DNA of 64,000 bases from CAVQGZ01 sp942491665 (GTDB lineage: Bacteria; Actinomycetota; Actinomycetes; Jiangellales; Jiangellaceae). Under the pieces are notes generated by a model. The model ran no database searches. It was not told the DNA's origin and was given only the letters and a program-made list of their open reading frames with translations. The position numbers and the translations under genes are program-made. Below are positions 16,610 through 25,569 of this stretch, piece by piece (the first letter of the stretch is position 1; each line of letters opens with the position of its first letter). The stretch spans positions 310,001-374,000 of the forward strand of contig CALOBR010000005.1 in the NCBI GenBank assembly GCA_942491665.1, given 5' to 3'.

Positions 16610-18779
16610 CCTCGAGCGGGTCGCCGGACACGAGCTCGACGTCGACGTCGTCGCCTCGAACGCTCACGCGCAGCGAGCGGCCGCGGAACGCCACCGGGTA
16701 GGTGACGCCCGACCACTCCGCCGGCAGCACGGGGTCGATCGACAGCGACCCGTCGACCACGTCGAGCCCGCCGAACCCGTTGACCGCCAGCTGGTAGGCC
16801 CCGCCGCACGCGGCGGTGTGGATGCCGCCGATGAACGTGCCGCCGACGACGGCGTGGGCTGTGGTGAGCAGGTCGACGGTGGCGGTCGCCCGAAAGTGCG
16901 CGAGTGCTGCGTCCACGTCGCCGGCTCGCAGGGCGACGAATCCGAACGGGGGGTGGCTCAGGGTCGACCCGTGCGAGCACCGGGGCTCGTAGTAGCGGTA
17001 GTTCGCCTCGACGACGTCGTCGCTGAACTCGTCGCGGTGCAGCCAGAGCAGGACGGGGACGTCGGCCTGCTTGGAGACCTGGGTTCGCACCGCTACGCCG
17101 TTGGGCCACCCCCAGTACTCCTGCGGGTGGAGCAGCCGCCCGCGCAGGTCGTCCGGGGTGACGTCCTCCAGCTCGAAGAAGCCGGTGAACTGCTCGATGA
17201 GCCCGGTCTCCGGGTCGGGCTGAGGCAGCATCATGGCGTCGCGGACACGCGCCCACGCCGCCGGCTCGTCGGGCCCCAGCGACAGCCGAGCCACGAGGTC
17301 GTCCAGTGCCGCCGGCTCGTTCTCGGCCAGCCACGCGTGCATCCGCACCGCGACGTCGAGCGCGGTGCGCACCTGGTAGTTCGTGAAGGCGTTGTCGTCG
17401 ACGTTCTCGTGCCACTCGTCCGGGCCGAGCAGCCGGATGCAGTGGTACGTGCCGCGCCGCTCGTCGAACAGCACCCGCGAACGCACGAAGCGGGCAACCT
17501 CGAAGGCCATCTCGGCGCCGTGATCGACGACGAACTGGTCGTCCCCGGTGACCCGCACGTACTGGTCGATCGTGGTGACGATGTCGGGTGAGATGTGGAT
17601 CTGCCAGATGTTGAAGTGGTTGCGGATGGGACGGCCGGTCAGCACGTCGGCGAAGAAGACGTCCGGGCAGAGCTCGTCCCCGGTGTCTCCGGAGATCCAC
17701 GCGTAGAAGGCTCCGTCGTAGCCGTGCTCAGCAGCCTTGCGCCGTGCGCCGTCCAGAGTCCTGTGCCGGTACACCAGCAGCCGACGCGCGATCTCGGGCT
17801 CGGTGAGCAGGAACGCCGGCAGGTTGTAGACCTCCTGGTCCCAGAACGCCGCACCCTGGTAGGCCTGGCACGACAGGCCTCGGGCACCGACCGGCAGGTG
17901 GTCGGTGTGCGCCGGCGTGGCGACGCGGTTGTGGTAGGCGCAGAAGCGCAGCGCAGCCTGGTCGACGACGGGGCCGTCGATCACCACATCCATGCGGTCC
18001 CAGATGCGGCGCCACTCCTGTGCGCTCGCGTCGGCGACGCCCGCGTACCCCTTCGTGGCGGCGGCGCTGCGCCCCGCCTGAGCCTGCCTCGCCGGCTCGT
18101 CGTGGTCACTGGACGTCCAGATCGACGCCACGGTCTCGACGGTCACTCCCGCCTCCGGAGTCAAGGTGGCCACCGTCGGGCCGTCGACGTGCGCGGCCAC
18201 GACGACGGTGGTTCCTCGCTCGACGGTGTGCCCCACCGCGACGCCGTCGGTGACCTCCATGTCGGCGAAGTGGTCGCCGTTGAGGCTCCACACCTGTGTG
18301 TCGAGGTCGGTGTCGAGAACGACGTCGACGGTGCGGTCGCTGGTCACCTCCCACCGCTGGGCAAGCAGGTGCAGGTCGGCAGCGCTGGCGACCCGCCGCA
18401 CCGTGACGCCGATACGGGCCTCACCGGCCCGGCACGAGAACGTCTGCCGGAACTCACCGGTGCGCAGGTCGAGGCTGGTCTGCACGCGCTCGGCGTCGGC
18501 GACTGTCACCGGCACCCCGTCCACGCTCGCCCGTACGACCAGCGGGTTCGGGACGGTGCACAGCTCGCGCCACCGCCCGTCGGCCATGTCGTAGGTGTCG
18601 CTGACGACCAAGGCGACGTAGCCGTCGGCACTCTCGTCGGGCGACGTCCCGCGGTAGCCGAGGTAGCCGTTGCCGACCATGAAGTTCGACCCGACGGCCA
18701 GCGCGTGCTCGGCGTCCCATCCGGTCTCGACCAACGTCCAGCCGTCGGCCGAGCATGTCAACGTGTCACTCAGACGCAT
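16572..18779 (-). CDS. Glycoside hydrolase family 65 protein (disaccharide phosphorylase-like)
   Basis: A 735-residue GH65 protein; the family includes maltose, trehalose, kojibiose and nigerose phosphorylases, which split alpha-linked disaccharides with phosphate into beta-glucose 1-phosphate and a sugar. The general acid is the Glu in GPDEWHENVDDNAFTNYQV, FWDQEVYNLPAFLL forms part of the (alpha/alpha)6 barrel, and SKQADVP and RCSHGSTLS resemble the phosphate-binding loops. No beta-phosphoglucomutase gene, the usual partner, is present. Instead the gene overlaps the end of a SulP transporter gene by 14 bases. Which disaccharide is used cannot be said. Confidence 0.88.
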   Translation of the reverse strand: MRLSDTLTCSADGWTLVETGWDAEHALAVGSNFMVGNGYLGYRGTSPDESADGYVALVVSDTYDMADGRWRELCTVPNPLVVRASVDGVPVTVADAERVQTSLDLRTGEFRQTFSCRAGEARIGVTVRRVASAADLHLLAQRWEVTSDRTVDVVLDTDLDTQVWSLNGDHFADMEVTDGVAVGHTVERGTTVVVAAHVDGPTVATLTPEAGVTVETVASIWTSSDHDEPARQAQAGRSAAATKGYAGVADASAQEWRRIWDRMDVVIDGPVVDQAALRFCAYHNRVATPAHTDHLPVGARGLSCQAYQGAAFWDQEVYNLPAFLLTEPEIARRLLVYRHRTLDGARRKAAEHGYDGAFYAWISGDTGDELCPDVFFADVLTGRPIRNHFNIWQIHISPDIVTTIDQYVRVTGDDQFVVDHGAEMAFEVARFVRSRVLFDERRGTYHCIRLLGPDEWHENVDDNAFTNYQVRTALDVAVRMHAWLAENEPAALDDLVARLSLGPDEPAAWARVRDAMMLPQPDPETGLIEQFTGFFELEDVTPDDLRGRLLHPQEYWGWPNGVAVRTQVSKQADVPVLLWLHRDEFSDDVVEANYRYYEPRCSHGSTLSHPPFGFVALRAGDVDAALAHFRATATVDLLTTAHAVVGGTFIGGIHTAACGGAYQLAVNGFGGLDVVDGSLSIDPVLPAEWSGVTYPVAFRGRSLRVSVRGDDVDVELVSGDPLEVTIRGERRPARS

Positions 18780-20475
18780 CCTTCGACGGTAGCTGTTCTG
18801 CCCACGCGCGGTAGCCCTCTAGTGCAGTCGGCAGCGTCGGGAAGATGCGCTCGGTGCCGATGCGCTGCAAGAACCCGCCGCGGGCCAGCTGCACGGCAAG
18901 GTCCTGCTTCACGCGCGCCAGCGCCAGCAGCACGCCACGGTCGGCCAGCTGCAGCCGCAGCTCCTCCAACGCGGCCAACGCGGTGCTGTCGACCTCGACG
19001 TTCGACTCGACGTTGAGCAGCAGCCACCGCACCGGGCCGTCGTTCGCCGACACCTCGTCGACCGCAGCCACCGCGCGGCGGCGGAAGTCGGCGGCGTTGG
19101 CGAAGAACAGCGGGCTGTCGTAGCGGTAGACCACCAACCCGGGAACGGTCCGCGCGTCCGGGTAGTCGTCGACGTCGTGCATGCCGGCGAGCCCGGGCAC
19201 CAGGCCCTCGATGGCGTCGTGGGGCCGAGCCACGCGGTAGAGCAGCTCGACGACCGAGAGCCCGACAGCCACCAGCACGCCGGTGAGGATGTCGAGGGCC
19301 AGCACGGCGACCGTGGTGGCCAGCGCCAGCGCGAGCTCGGTGGCCCGAAACCTCCAGAGCTGGCCGAACGCGGGCAGGTCGATCAGGCGAAGCGCGGCGT
19401 AGACGACGAGCGCACCGAGGGCGGCGAGGGGAAAGTACTCCAGCACCGGGCGGAACAGCAGCAGCGTGACAACGACTGCGCCCAGCATCACCAGCGAGTA
19501 CACCTGCGTACGGCTGCCGGCAGCGCTGCCCAGCGCCGTGCGTGACCCGCTGCTGCTGACCGGCATTCCTTGCGTCAGCCCAGCCCCCAGGTTGGAGGCG
19601 CCGAGCGCCAGAAGCTCGGTGTTCGCGTCGATCTCCTCGCGGCGGCGGTTCGCGAACGAGCGGGCGGTCAGCACGTTGTCGGTGTACCCGACGATCATCA
19701 GCCCGAGCGCGGGAAGCGCCAGCAGCCCGATGTCGGTGACGGCCACGTCCGGCACCGAGACGTCCGGCAGGCCGAAGGGGACGCTGCCGACGACCGCGAC
19801 CTGGTCGGTCAGACCCAGCACGGCCACCAGGGCGGATGCGCCGAGCACGACGATCAGCGGGCCCGGCGCTCTCGGGAACCAGTGCTGGATCGCCAGCAGA
19901 AGGGCGAGCGTGCCGAGGGAGAGCGTGGTGGTCGCCACGTCAAGGGTGTCGATGTTGGCCACGAACGACGCGAGTCGCTCCGACACCGAGCCGCGCTCGA
20001 CGTCGACCCCGGTCAGCGTGCCGAGCTGCCCGACGATCATCGTCAGCGCCACGCCGGTGAGGTAGCCGACCAGGACGGGGCGCGACAGCAGGTCGGCGAC
20101 GAAGCCCAGTCGTAGGCCCCACGCGACGAAGCAGTAGCCGGCCACGAGCAGGCAGAGCAGCGCCGCGAGCGCGGCGTAGCGCACGGGGTCGCCCGCAGCC
20201 AGTGGAGCGATGGCGGCTGCGGTGAGCAACGCCGTGGTCGACTCCGGGCCCACCGACAGCTGGCGCGACGAGCCGAGTAGCGCGTAGACGACAAGTGGTA
20301 CGAGGATTGCGTACAGGCCCACGACCGCCGGCAGCCCGGCCAGCTCGGCGTAGGCCATCACCTGCGGGACGGCGTAGGCCGCCACGGTGACCCCGGCGAC
20401 GACGTCCCCCCGGAGCCACGAGCGCTGGTAGCCGCGCAGCGCGTCCAGGCCGGGGAGCACGGGTGACGACGTCAC
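18766..20475 (-). CDS. SulP family anion transporter with STAS domain (second of tandem pair)
   Basis: A 569-residue SulP/SLC26-type transporter. It starts with LRGYQRSWLRGDVVAGVTVAAYAVPQVMAYA, the family entry motif, continues through about 12 membrane segments with SVGPESTTALL near the anion site, and ends with a cytoplasmic STAS domain containing LLLNVESNVEVDSTALAALEEL. Family members move sulfate, bicarbonate or dicarboxylates. The GTG at 20475 overlaps the stop of the first SulP gene by 4 bases (GTGA). The end overlaps the GH65 start, so three genes form one coupled run. Confidence 0.87.
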   Translation of the reverse strand: MTSSPVLPGLDALRGYQRSWLRGDVVAGVTVAAYAVPQVMAYAELAGLPAVVGLYAILVPLVVYALLGSSRQLSVGPESTTALLTAAAIAPLAAGDPVRYAALAALLCLLVAGYCFVAWGLRLGFVADLLSRPVLVGYLTGVALTMIVGQLGTLTGVDVERGSVSERLASFVANIDTLDVATTTLSLGTLALLLAIQHWFPRAPGPLIVVLGASALVAVLGLTDQVAVVGSVPFGLPDVSVPDVAVTDIGLLALPALGLMIVGYTDNVLTARSFANRRREEIDANTELLALGASNLGAGLTQGMPVSSSGSRTALGSAAGSRTQVYSLVMLGAVVVTLLLFRPVLEYFPLAALGALVVYAALRLIDLPAFGQLWRFRATELALALATTVAVLALDILTGVLVAVGLSVVELLYRVARPHDAIEGLVPGLAGMHDVDDYPDARTVPGLVVYRYDSPLFFANAADFRRRAVAAVDEVSANDGPVRWLLLNVESNVEVDSTALAALEELRLQLADRGVLLALARVKQDLAVQLARGGFLQRIGTERIFPTLPTALEGYRAWAEQLPSKDASE

Positions 20476-22238
20476 AGACCGAAGGGGCTCCACCGATGAC
20501 CGAACTCGTCCTCGCCGGACGGCGGGATGAAGCTGAGCTTCGGGTCGTAGTCCGGTGACGGCAGCGGCTTGTCGACGATCCCGTGGTCGGCGCGAGCCCG
20601 CTTCACTCCCTGGGAGATCGAGTGCCAGACGTGGTCTTCGCCAATCTGTGCCATGACCCCGGATCGTCGCAGGAGCTCCCGGACAGGGAAGCGCACCCGA
20701 ACGAAGTAGACGTCGATGTCACGGGCGTGCAGAGTCTCGACCAGCTCGGACAGCATGTCGACGCTTGTCGTGTCCAGCACGTTCGTGCCTTCCATGTCGA
20801 CGATCACGACGCGCACCCCCTCGGCATCGTCGACCTTCGCTAGCACCTCGTCCTGACAGGTCATCGCGTTCACCCAGAAGACGGGTGAGTCGAGCCGCAG
20901 CACGAGGATGCCCGCGATGGTTCGTCTCTCGTCGTGGTTGGCCAGGCTGCCCCACGCGGCCTTCTCCCCGTCGATGCGGCCCAGCACGTCGACACTCACC
21001 CGGCTGGCTCGATACACCAGGCCGAGCACGGACATCCCGATGGCCAGGCCCAGCCCCGGGAGTGGCCCGAGTGCCAGCACACCGACGCCGGCGGCGACTG
21101 CTGCCACGAAGTCCAGCCGGCGCACCTGCCGGTAACGCGCCAGTGCGCCGAGGTCCAGCAGACCCCACACTGCGTGCACCACGATCGCGCTGAGAACCGC
21201 CAGAGGAAGGGGCGACAGCGTCGGGGCGAACGCAGCGATGACGACCAGCGCGAGTACGGCGGTGGTCACGCCCGTGGCCTGAGTCCGCCCCTTGGCGGTG
21301 GCAGCCGCCGCCGTCTTCGACAGGCTGCCGGCGACCCCCAGGCCGCCGAACAGACCGCTGGCGAGGTTGGACGCGCCGCTGGCGACCAGATCTTGGTCGG
21401 CGTCGATCCGGTACCCCCCGCGGGCGGCGAACAGGCGGGCGGCGCTGAGGCCTTCGGCCAGGCCGACCAGGGCAAGGGCGGCACCGGCCCCGACGAGCCA
21501 GCCCAAGTCGGCCAGGCCCACGTCCGGGATGCCGGGCACGGGCAGCCCGGCTGGCACCTCGCCGACCACGGCGATGCCGAGTCCTTCCCAGTCGGCGAGG
21601 CTGGACGCCACGATGGCCGCGACGACCAGCACCAGCGCCCACGGAACGCGAGGCCAGAGAGCACCAAGACCGAACAGCACACCAAGGGACACCAGCGCGA
21701 TGGCCGCGGTCGCCAGGTCCCAGTCCACCAGGAAGCCGCGGGCCAGGGCGGCGATGCGACCCAGCACATCCTCGTCCGGGACCGGCACTCCCACCATCTT
21801 GGGGATCTCGCCCACGATGACGAGGATCGTGAGTCCGAAGACGAACCCGGTGACGATCGGCTTGGACAAGAACTCAGCGATCCAACCGATTCGCGCTAGC
21901 CCGAGCGCGATCAGAACCACACCGGAGCCCAGCGCCAGCGCCACCGTGTAGGCGATCGCCTCGGCCTCGGACTCCGGGCCCCGGCTGGCCACGAGCGAAC
22001 CGGACAGCACCGACACGGTCGACACCGGGCCCACGACGAGCTGTCGGGAGGTACCGAAGATGGCGTAGGCGAGCAGCGCGGTGGGGACCGCGTACAGGCC
22101 GACCTGCACCGGGACGCCGGCGATGGCCGCGTAGCCCAACGACTGCGGCACGGCGAGAGCGGCCACGATGGCCCCGGCCGTGATGTCTCCGCGCAGCCAG
22201 GTGCGGTCGTAGCCGCGTGCCCACGCCAGGATGTTCAT
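20472..22238 (-). CDS. SulP family anion transporter with STAS domain (first of tandem pair)
   Basis: A 588-residue paralogue of the downstream transporter: WARGYDRTWLRGDITAGAIVAALAVPQSLGYA at the start, about 12 membrane segments, VVGPVSTVSVLSG, and a STAS domain (VVIVDMEGTNVLDTTSVDMLSEL). It has an extra tail of about 50 residues after the STAS domain, ending EDEFGHRWSPFGL. The two copies differ throughout, so this is an old duplication. Substrate could be sulfate or bicarbonate; no sulfate assimilation or carbonic anhydrase gene is adjacent to decide. Confidence 0.87.
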   Translation of the reverse strand: MNILAWARGYDRTWLRGDITAGAIVAALAVPQSLGYAAIAGVPVQVGLYAVPTALLAYAIFGTSRQLVVGPVSTVSVLSGSLVASRGPESEAEAIAYTVALALGSGVVLIALGLARIGWIAEFLSKPIVTGFVFGLTILVIVGEIPKMVGVPVPDEDVLGRIAALARGFLVDWDLATAAIALVSLGVLFGLGALWPRVPWALVLVVAAIVASSLADWEGLGIAVVGEVPAGLPVPGIPDVGLADLGWLVGAGAALALVGLAEGLSAARLFAARGGYRIDADQDLVASGASNLASGLFGGLGVAGSLSKTAAAATAKGRTQATGVTTAVLALVVIAAFAPTLSPLPLAVLSAIVVHAVWGLLDLGALARYRQVRRLDFVAAVAAGVGVLALGPLPGLGLAIGMSVLGLVYRASRVSVDVLGRIDGEKAAWGSLANHDERRTIAGILVLRLDSPVFWVNAMTCQDEVLAKVDDAEGVRVVIVDMEGTNVLDTTSVDMLSELVETLHARDIDVYFVRVRFPVRELLRRSGVMAQIGEDHVWHSISQGVKRARADHGIVDKPLPSPDYDPKLSFIPPSGEDEFGHRWSPFGL

Positions 22239-22318
22239 ACCTCGTTCACCGCCCGTTCAGACATTGGGCAGCCTAGGGCACCGCACACCGGGATCGGGCA
22301 CATCCACGACGAGATGGG

Positions 22319-25183
22319 CTACGAGCCGCTTGCTGCCACCAGGCCCTCGCGGAAGGCCAAGGCCGCCGCCTCGGTTCGGGTCGCGACATCGAGCTTGGCC
22401 AAGATATGCGACACGTGGACGCTGGCCGTCTTCGGGCTGATGTAGAGCTCGCGAGCGATCTCGGCGTTGCTCCGTCCAGCGGCCACCAGCCTCAGCACCT
22501 CGTGCTCACGCTCGGTCAGTCCGTGTGCCGACGTGGCCGGGGCCGGCGATCCGGTGCCCTGGCGTGGGATCGCCGACTCCGACAGGTGGTGGCGACGCGC
22601 CAACGTCCTCAGCTGGGCGAGCAGGGGTGCTGCGCCCATCTGCTCGCCGAGCCGACCCGCCTGCGCCATCCACGAGGCGATCGCGTCGCGCTCGACCCGG
22701 TCGCCGTTGAGGGCTGCGCTTTCCAGGCCGGCTGTGGCACACCGCAGCAATGCGTACGCACGTACGTAGGCCGGTAGCGCGTCACCGATCTCGATCACCG
22801 CACGCCAGGCGGGCAGTACGGGTCGTCCCCGTACCCCGGCGAGCTCTGCGTCGGCGACGGCTTGGGCGACCCGCTTGCGTGGGCTCGTCGCGGTACCCGC
22901 GCACGAGCGCAGCGAGTCGTACCAAGCGTCGTCGTCGCGATCATCGAGGCAGGCCATCGCGGCCGCCGCGATTGGCAGGACGTCCCATGCCCAGTAGCGG
23001 AGGTTCCCGGCGTCGAAGTGTCCTGGGACGTGCTCGGCGAGCATGGTCAGGCACTGCCGGGGGCGTCCGCGGGTGTGCTCGGACAGCGCGAGGCAGCAGA
23101 GCAGCGGCACGCGCGTCTGGGGCTCGTGGAGCAAGGTGTCGGCGACGGTTCGCAGGCCGTCCAGCAGCCCGTCGGCTTCGGCCTCGCCCCGCCGGATCAG
23201 GATGCTGGCCAGAGCGACCCTGGGCTCGTCCCACCGGCCGAGTGCCTCCAAGGCTTCGGCCTCGTTGGTCGACATCCACCGGCCGTAGAGGCGGGCAAGA
23301 CCGCGCCGTCTCGCGTATCGGTGAGCCTCGGCCGACATCGCTGCCGCGTCGACGTAGCGGCACGCCTCGAGCAGGGTGGCCGAGCCTCGGACGTAGGCCA
23401 TCAGCACGGTCTCCTCCGCGTCGCAAGCGACCGCCTGCCGCATGGAGAGGGCGTTGAGCTCGAGCGCCTGCTCGAGGTCTCCGCGCCCCTCCGCCCGGAT
23501 CGCCAGCACGCCCAGGCCATCGGCCGTTGCTCTGCTGTCGTGCAAGGCCGTCCCGACGCCGATAAGCGCATGCGCCCCACGTTCGGCGTCGGCCTCCTCC
23601 CCTCGCACGCTGTGCCAGATGGCCTGGTGCACCAGCGCCTGAGCCAGCTCGGGCGACGGCTCACCGGGGCCGGCAAGCTCGACGGCCTGCGTCAGCAGGG
23701 CCCCCACCCTGGGTGAGGCCCAGTCCGGCGAGACCTTCGCCCGCAGCGTGAGCAGCGTGGACCGACGCCGGGGGTCGTCCATGGGCGCCTGCGCGAGCGC
23801 CTCGTCCGCCCACTGGCAGGCTCGTGCGAGGTCGCCGAGCACCCAGGCGATCTGCGCGGCGCGTTCGAGCAAGGCTGCCCGTCCGCCCACGGCTGCCCGC
23901 TGCTCGTCGTCGCCGGCGTCCCACATCGACAGCGCGTCGGCCAGCAGCATGAGCTCTTCGCTCGGGGCGTACTGGGCAGCGGCCACGTCGGCGGCCCGCA
24001 GGCACCACCGAAAGGCCAGTCCCACGTCGTGGGCGGCCGTCCAGTGGTGAGCCACGGCGATGGCGGCGCTGGGGTCGTGGGCAACGTCCTGCTCCAGGGT
24101 GGCGGCCCAGGCCGCGTGCAGAAGCCGCCCTTCACCCGGCAGGACTCTGCTGGCGGCGGCCTCCTTGAGCAGACCATGCCGGAACTCGTAAGAGTCATCG
24201 GTCTGGTCGGGCACCAGGACGTGGTGGTCCACCACCTCGCGCAGGGCACCGGTGATCGCGTCGCTGCTCAGCTCGGTGACACGCGCCAGACGGCCCTCGT
24301 CGAGCGTTCCGCGGGCTAGTCCAGCGGCACCGACCAGATGGCGAGCGGGCGGGGAGAGGGTCTCCAGGCGTGTCCGCACCAGATCGAGCAGGGCGACGGG
24401 AGCGCCGAGTGCCGGGTGCTCGCAGGCCGCCAGCTCTTCGACGTAGAAGGGGATACCGCTGCTCAGTCCAACGATGGCCTCGACGTCGGGCTGCGTGACG
24501 TCGGGGCGCTGCTGGTGAACGATCCGCGCCACCGCGTTCTCGTCGAGCCTGCCGAGCACCATGGCATCGACGTGCGCGCGACGACGGGTCTCGCTCAACC
24601 ACACGCTCAGCCGGTCACCGGCACAGAGCTCCTCACTGCGGTACGTCAGCACGAGCAGCACCGGCCCCTGCACGGTCGCCGCGCAGAAGCCGATGAGGTC
24701 CAAGGTGGATGGGTCAGCCCAGTGGACGTCCTCGATGACGAGCATCATCGGGCGCTGAGCGCTGAGCCCCTCGACGAGCTCGACCACGGCCTCCATCAGC
24801 CGGGTGCGTCCCAAGTCGGAGTCCTTCGCGGCAGGTCCGAGCATCGGCTCGAGACGGGCGAGCTCGGCTCGACCCGGTCCCGCGGCTCTGGCGACCCGCT
24901 CGACGCCGAGGTCGGCCACCAGCCCGTGCAGCGCGTCCATCACAGCGACGTAGGGCGCCGGCTGAGCACCGCAGTCCAGGCAGCGGCCCGAGACCACCTG
25001 CACGCGGTCGGCCAGCCGAGCCCGTGCCTCGTCTATCAACCGTGACTTGCCGATCCCGGCCTCTCCGCTGAGCAGCAGGGTGTGCGACGTCCCGTCGAGA
25101 ACGGTCTCGACCAGGCGAACCAGGCGTGCCTCGTCGTCGACCCGGCCCACGAACGGCGACAGCCCCAGGGTCCCCACGCCCAC
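22319..25183 (-). CDS. LAL-type LuxR family transcriptional regulator with AAA/ATPase domain
   Basis: This 954-residue protein is a large ATP-binding LuxR regulator. The N-terminal NTPase has Walker A LLLSGEAGIGKSRLI and Walker B MMLVIEDVHWADPS; the centre is helical and TPR-like; the C-terminus is a LuxR helix-turn-helix, HGLTEREHEVLRLVAAGRSNAEIARELYISPKT. Proteins of this class (MalT-like) sense a small ligand and activate neighbouring genes. The GTG at 25183 has AAAGGA upstream. It is divergent from a small exported peptide gene; three tandem GTCTGYG heptamers lie between. The ligand is unknown. Confidence 0.9.
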   Translation of the reverse strand: MGVGTLGLSPFVGRVDDEARLVRLVETVLDGTSHTLLLSGEAGIGKSRLIDEARARLADRVQVVSGRCLDCGAQPAPYVAVMDALHGLVADLGVERVARAAGPGRAELARLEPMLGPAAKDSDLGRTRLMEAVVELVEGLSAQRPMMLVIEDVHWADPSTLDLIGFCAATVQGPVLLVLTYRSEELCAGDRLSVWLSETRRRAHVDAMVLGRLDENAVARIVHQQRPDVTQPDVEAIVGLSSGIPFYVEELAACEHPALGAPVALLDLVRTRLETLSPPARHLVGAAGLARGTLDEGRLARVTELSSDAITGALREVVDHHVLVPDQTDDSYEFRHGLLKEAAASRVLPGEGRLLHAAWAATLEQDVAHDPSAAIAVAHHWTAAHDVGLAFRWCLRAADVAAAQYAPSEELMLLADALSMWDAGDDEQRAAVGGRAALLERAAQIAWVLGDLARACQWADEALAQAPMDDPRRRSTLLTLRAKVSPDWASPRVGALLTQAVELAGPGEPSPELAQALVHQAIWHSVRGEEADAERGAHALIGVGTALHDSRATADGLGVLAIRAEGRGDLEQALELNALSMRQAVACDAEETVLMAYVRGSATLLEACRYVDAAAMSAEAHRYARRRGLARLYGRWMSTNEAEALEALGRWDEPRVALASILIRRGEAEADGLLDGLRTVADTLLHEPQTRVPLLCCLALSEHTRGRPRQCLTMLAEHVPGHFDAGNLRYWAWDVLPIAAAAMACLDDRDDDAWYDSLRSCAGTATSPRKRVAQAVADAELAGVRGRPVLPAWRAVIEIGDALPAYVRAYALLRCATAGLESAALNGDRVERDAIASWMAQAGRLGEQMGAAPLLAQLRTLARRHHLSESAIPRQGTGSPAPATSAHGLTEREHEVLRLVAAGRSNAEIARELYISPKTASVHVSHILAKLDVATRTEAAALAFREGLVAASGS

Positions 25184-25208
25184 GAGTGTCGTCCTTTCCT
25201 GCCGCCCT

Positions 25209-25229
25209 GTCTGCGGTCTGTGGTCTGCG
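25209..25229. repeat. Three tandem GTCTGYG heptamers upstream of the LAL regulator
   Basis: GTCTGCG, GTCTGTG and GTCTGCG follow each other at a strict 7-base period, 26 to 46 bases upstream of the LAL gene start and about 90 bases upstream of the divergent peptide gene. Tandem short repeats at this distance are typical of activator binding sites. This is seen in the sequence; the regulatory role is inferred. Confidence 0.4.
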
Positions 25230-25241
25230 AGTACGGCGCGA

Positions 25242-25278
25242 GTAAGGCATCTGCCCGACGCGGACGACAGCGCCTTAC
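25242..25278. promoter_or_regulatory. Inverted repeat GTAAGGC / GCCTTAC in LAL-peptide intergenic region
   Basis: GTAAGGC at 25242-25248 is matched by its exact complement GCCTTAC at 25272-25278, 23 bases apart, between the LAL regulator and the exported peptide gene. It may be an operator or part of an RNA leader for the peptide gene. Confidence 0.35.
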
Positions 25279-25317
25279 GCCCATCGTGAAGGTGTCAGGT
25301 CAAGTCAAGGAGGAGTC

Positions 25318-25527
25318 ATGAGGATCACTCGCCGAGCAGTTCTCGGCCTGGTAGCAGCCGGCGCGCTCGCCACCGGTCTGATGGTCATGCCGGCGTCGGC
25401 GCTGCGCCTTCCGCCGGAGACAGAGGTGGCATCGCAGCAGGAGGCGCAGCCCAGCCCCGCGATGACAGCCGGGCGGGCATGGTGCGAGTGCCACGACGTC
25501 GACTACACGATGCTGTGGATCGACTGA
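25318..25527 (+). CDS. Small exported peptide with C-terminal CxC motif, function unknown
   Basis: A 69-residue protein behind an excellent AAGGAGGAG ribosome site. Residues 1-28 are a signal peptide with a TRRAVLG twin-arginine-like start, a hydrophobic core and a PASA cleavage site. The mature part is about 40 residues: a Pro/Gln-rich spacer, then the unusual tail AGRAWCECHDVDYTMLWID, with Cys-Glu-Cys and three aromatic residues. It is divergent from the LAL regulator, the likely controller. No maturation enzyme or dedicated exporter is adjacent. I recognise no family; a signalling peptide, metal-binding peptide or cell-wall associated product are all possible. Confidence 0.7.
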   Translation: MRITRRAVLGLVAAGALATGLMVMPASALRLPPETEVASQQEAQPSPAMTAGRAWCECHDVDYTMLWID

Positions 25528-25569
25528 CTGCCACCACCGCCGCGGTAGGTGTCCGCCTACCGTGGGGGG

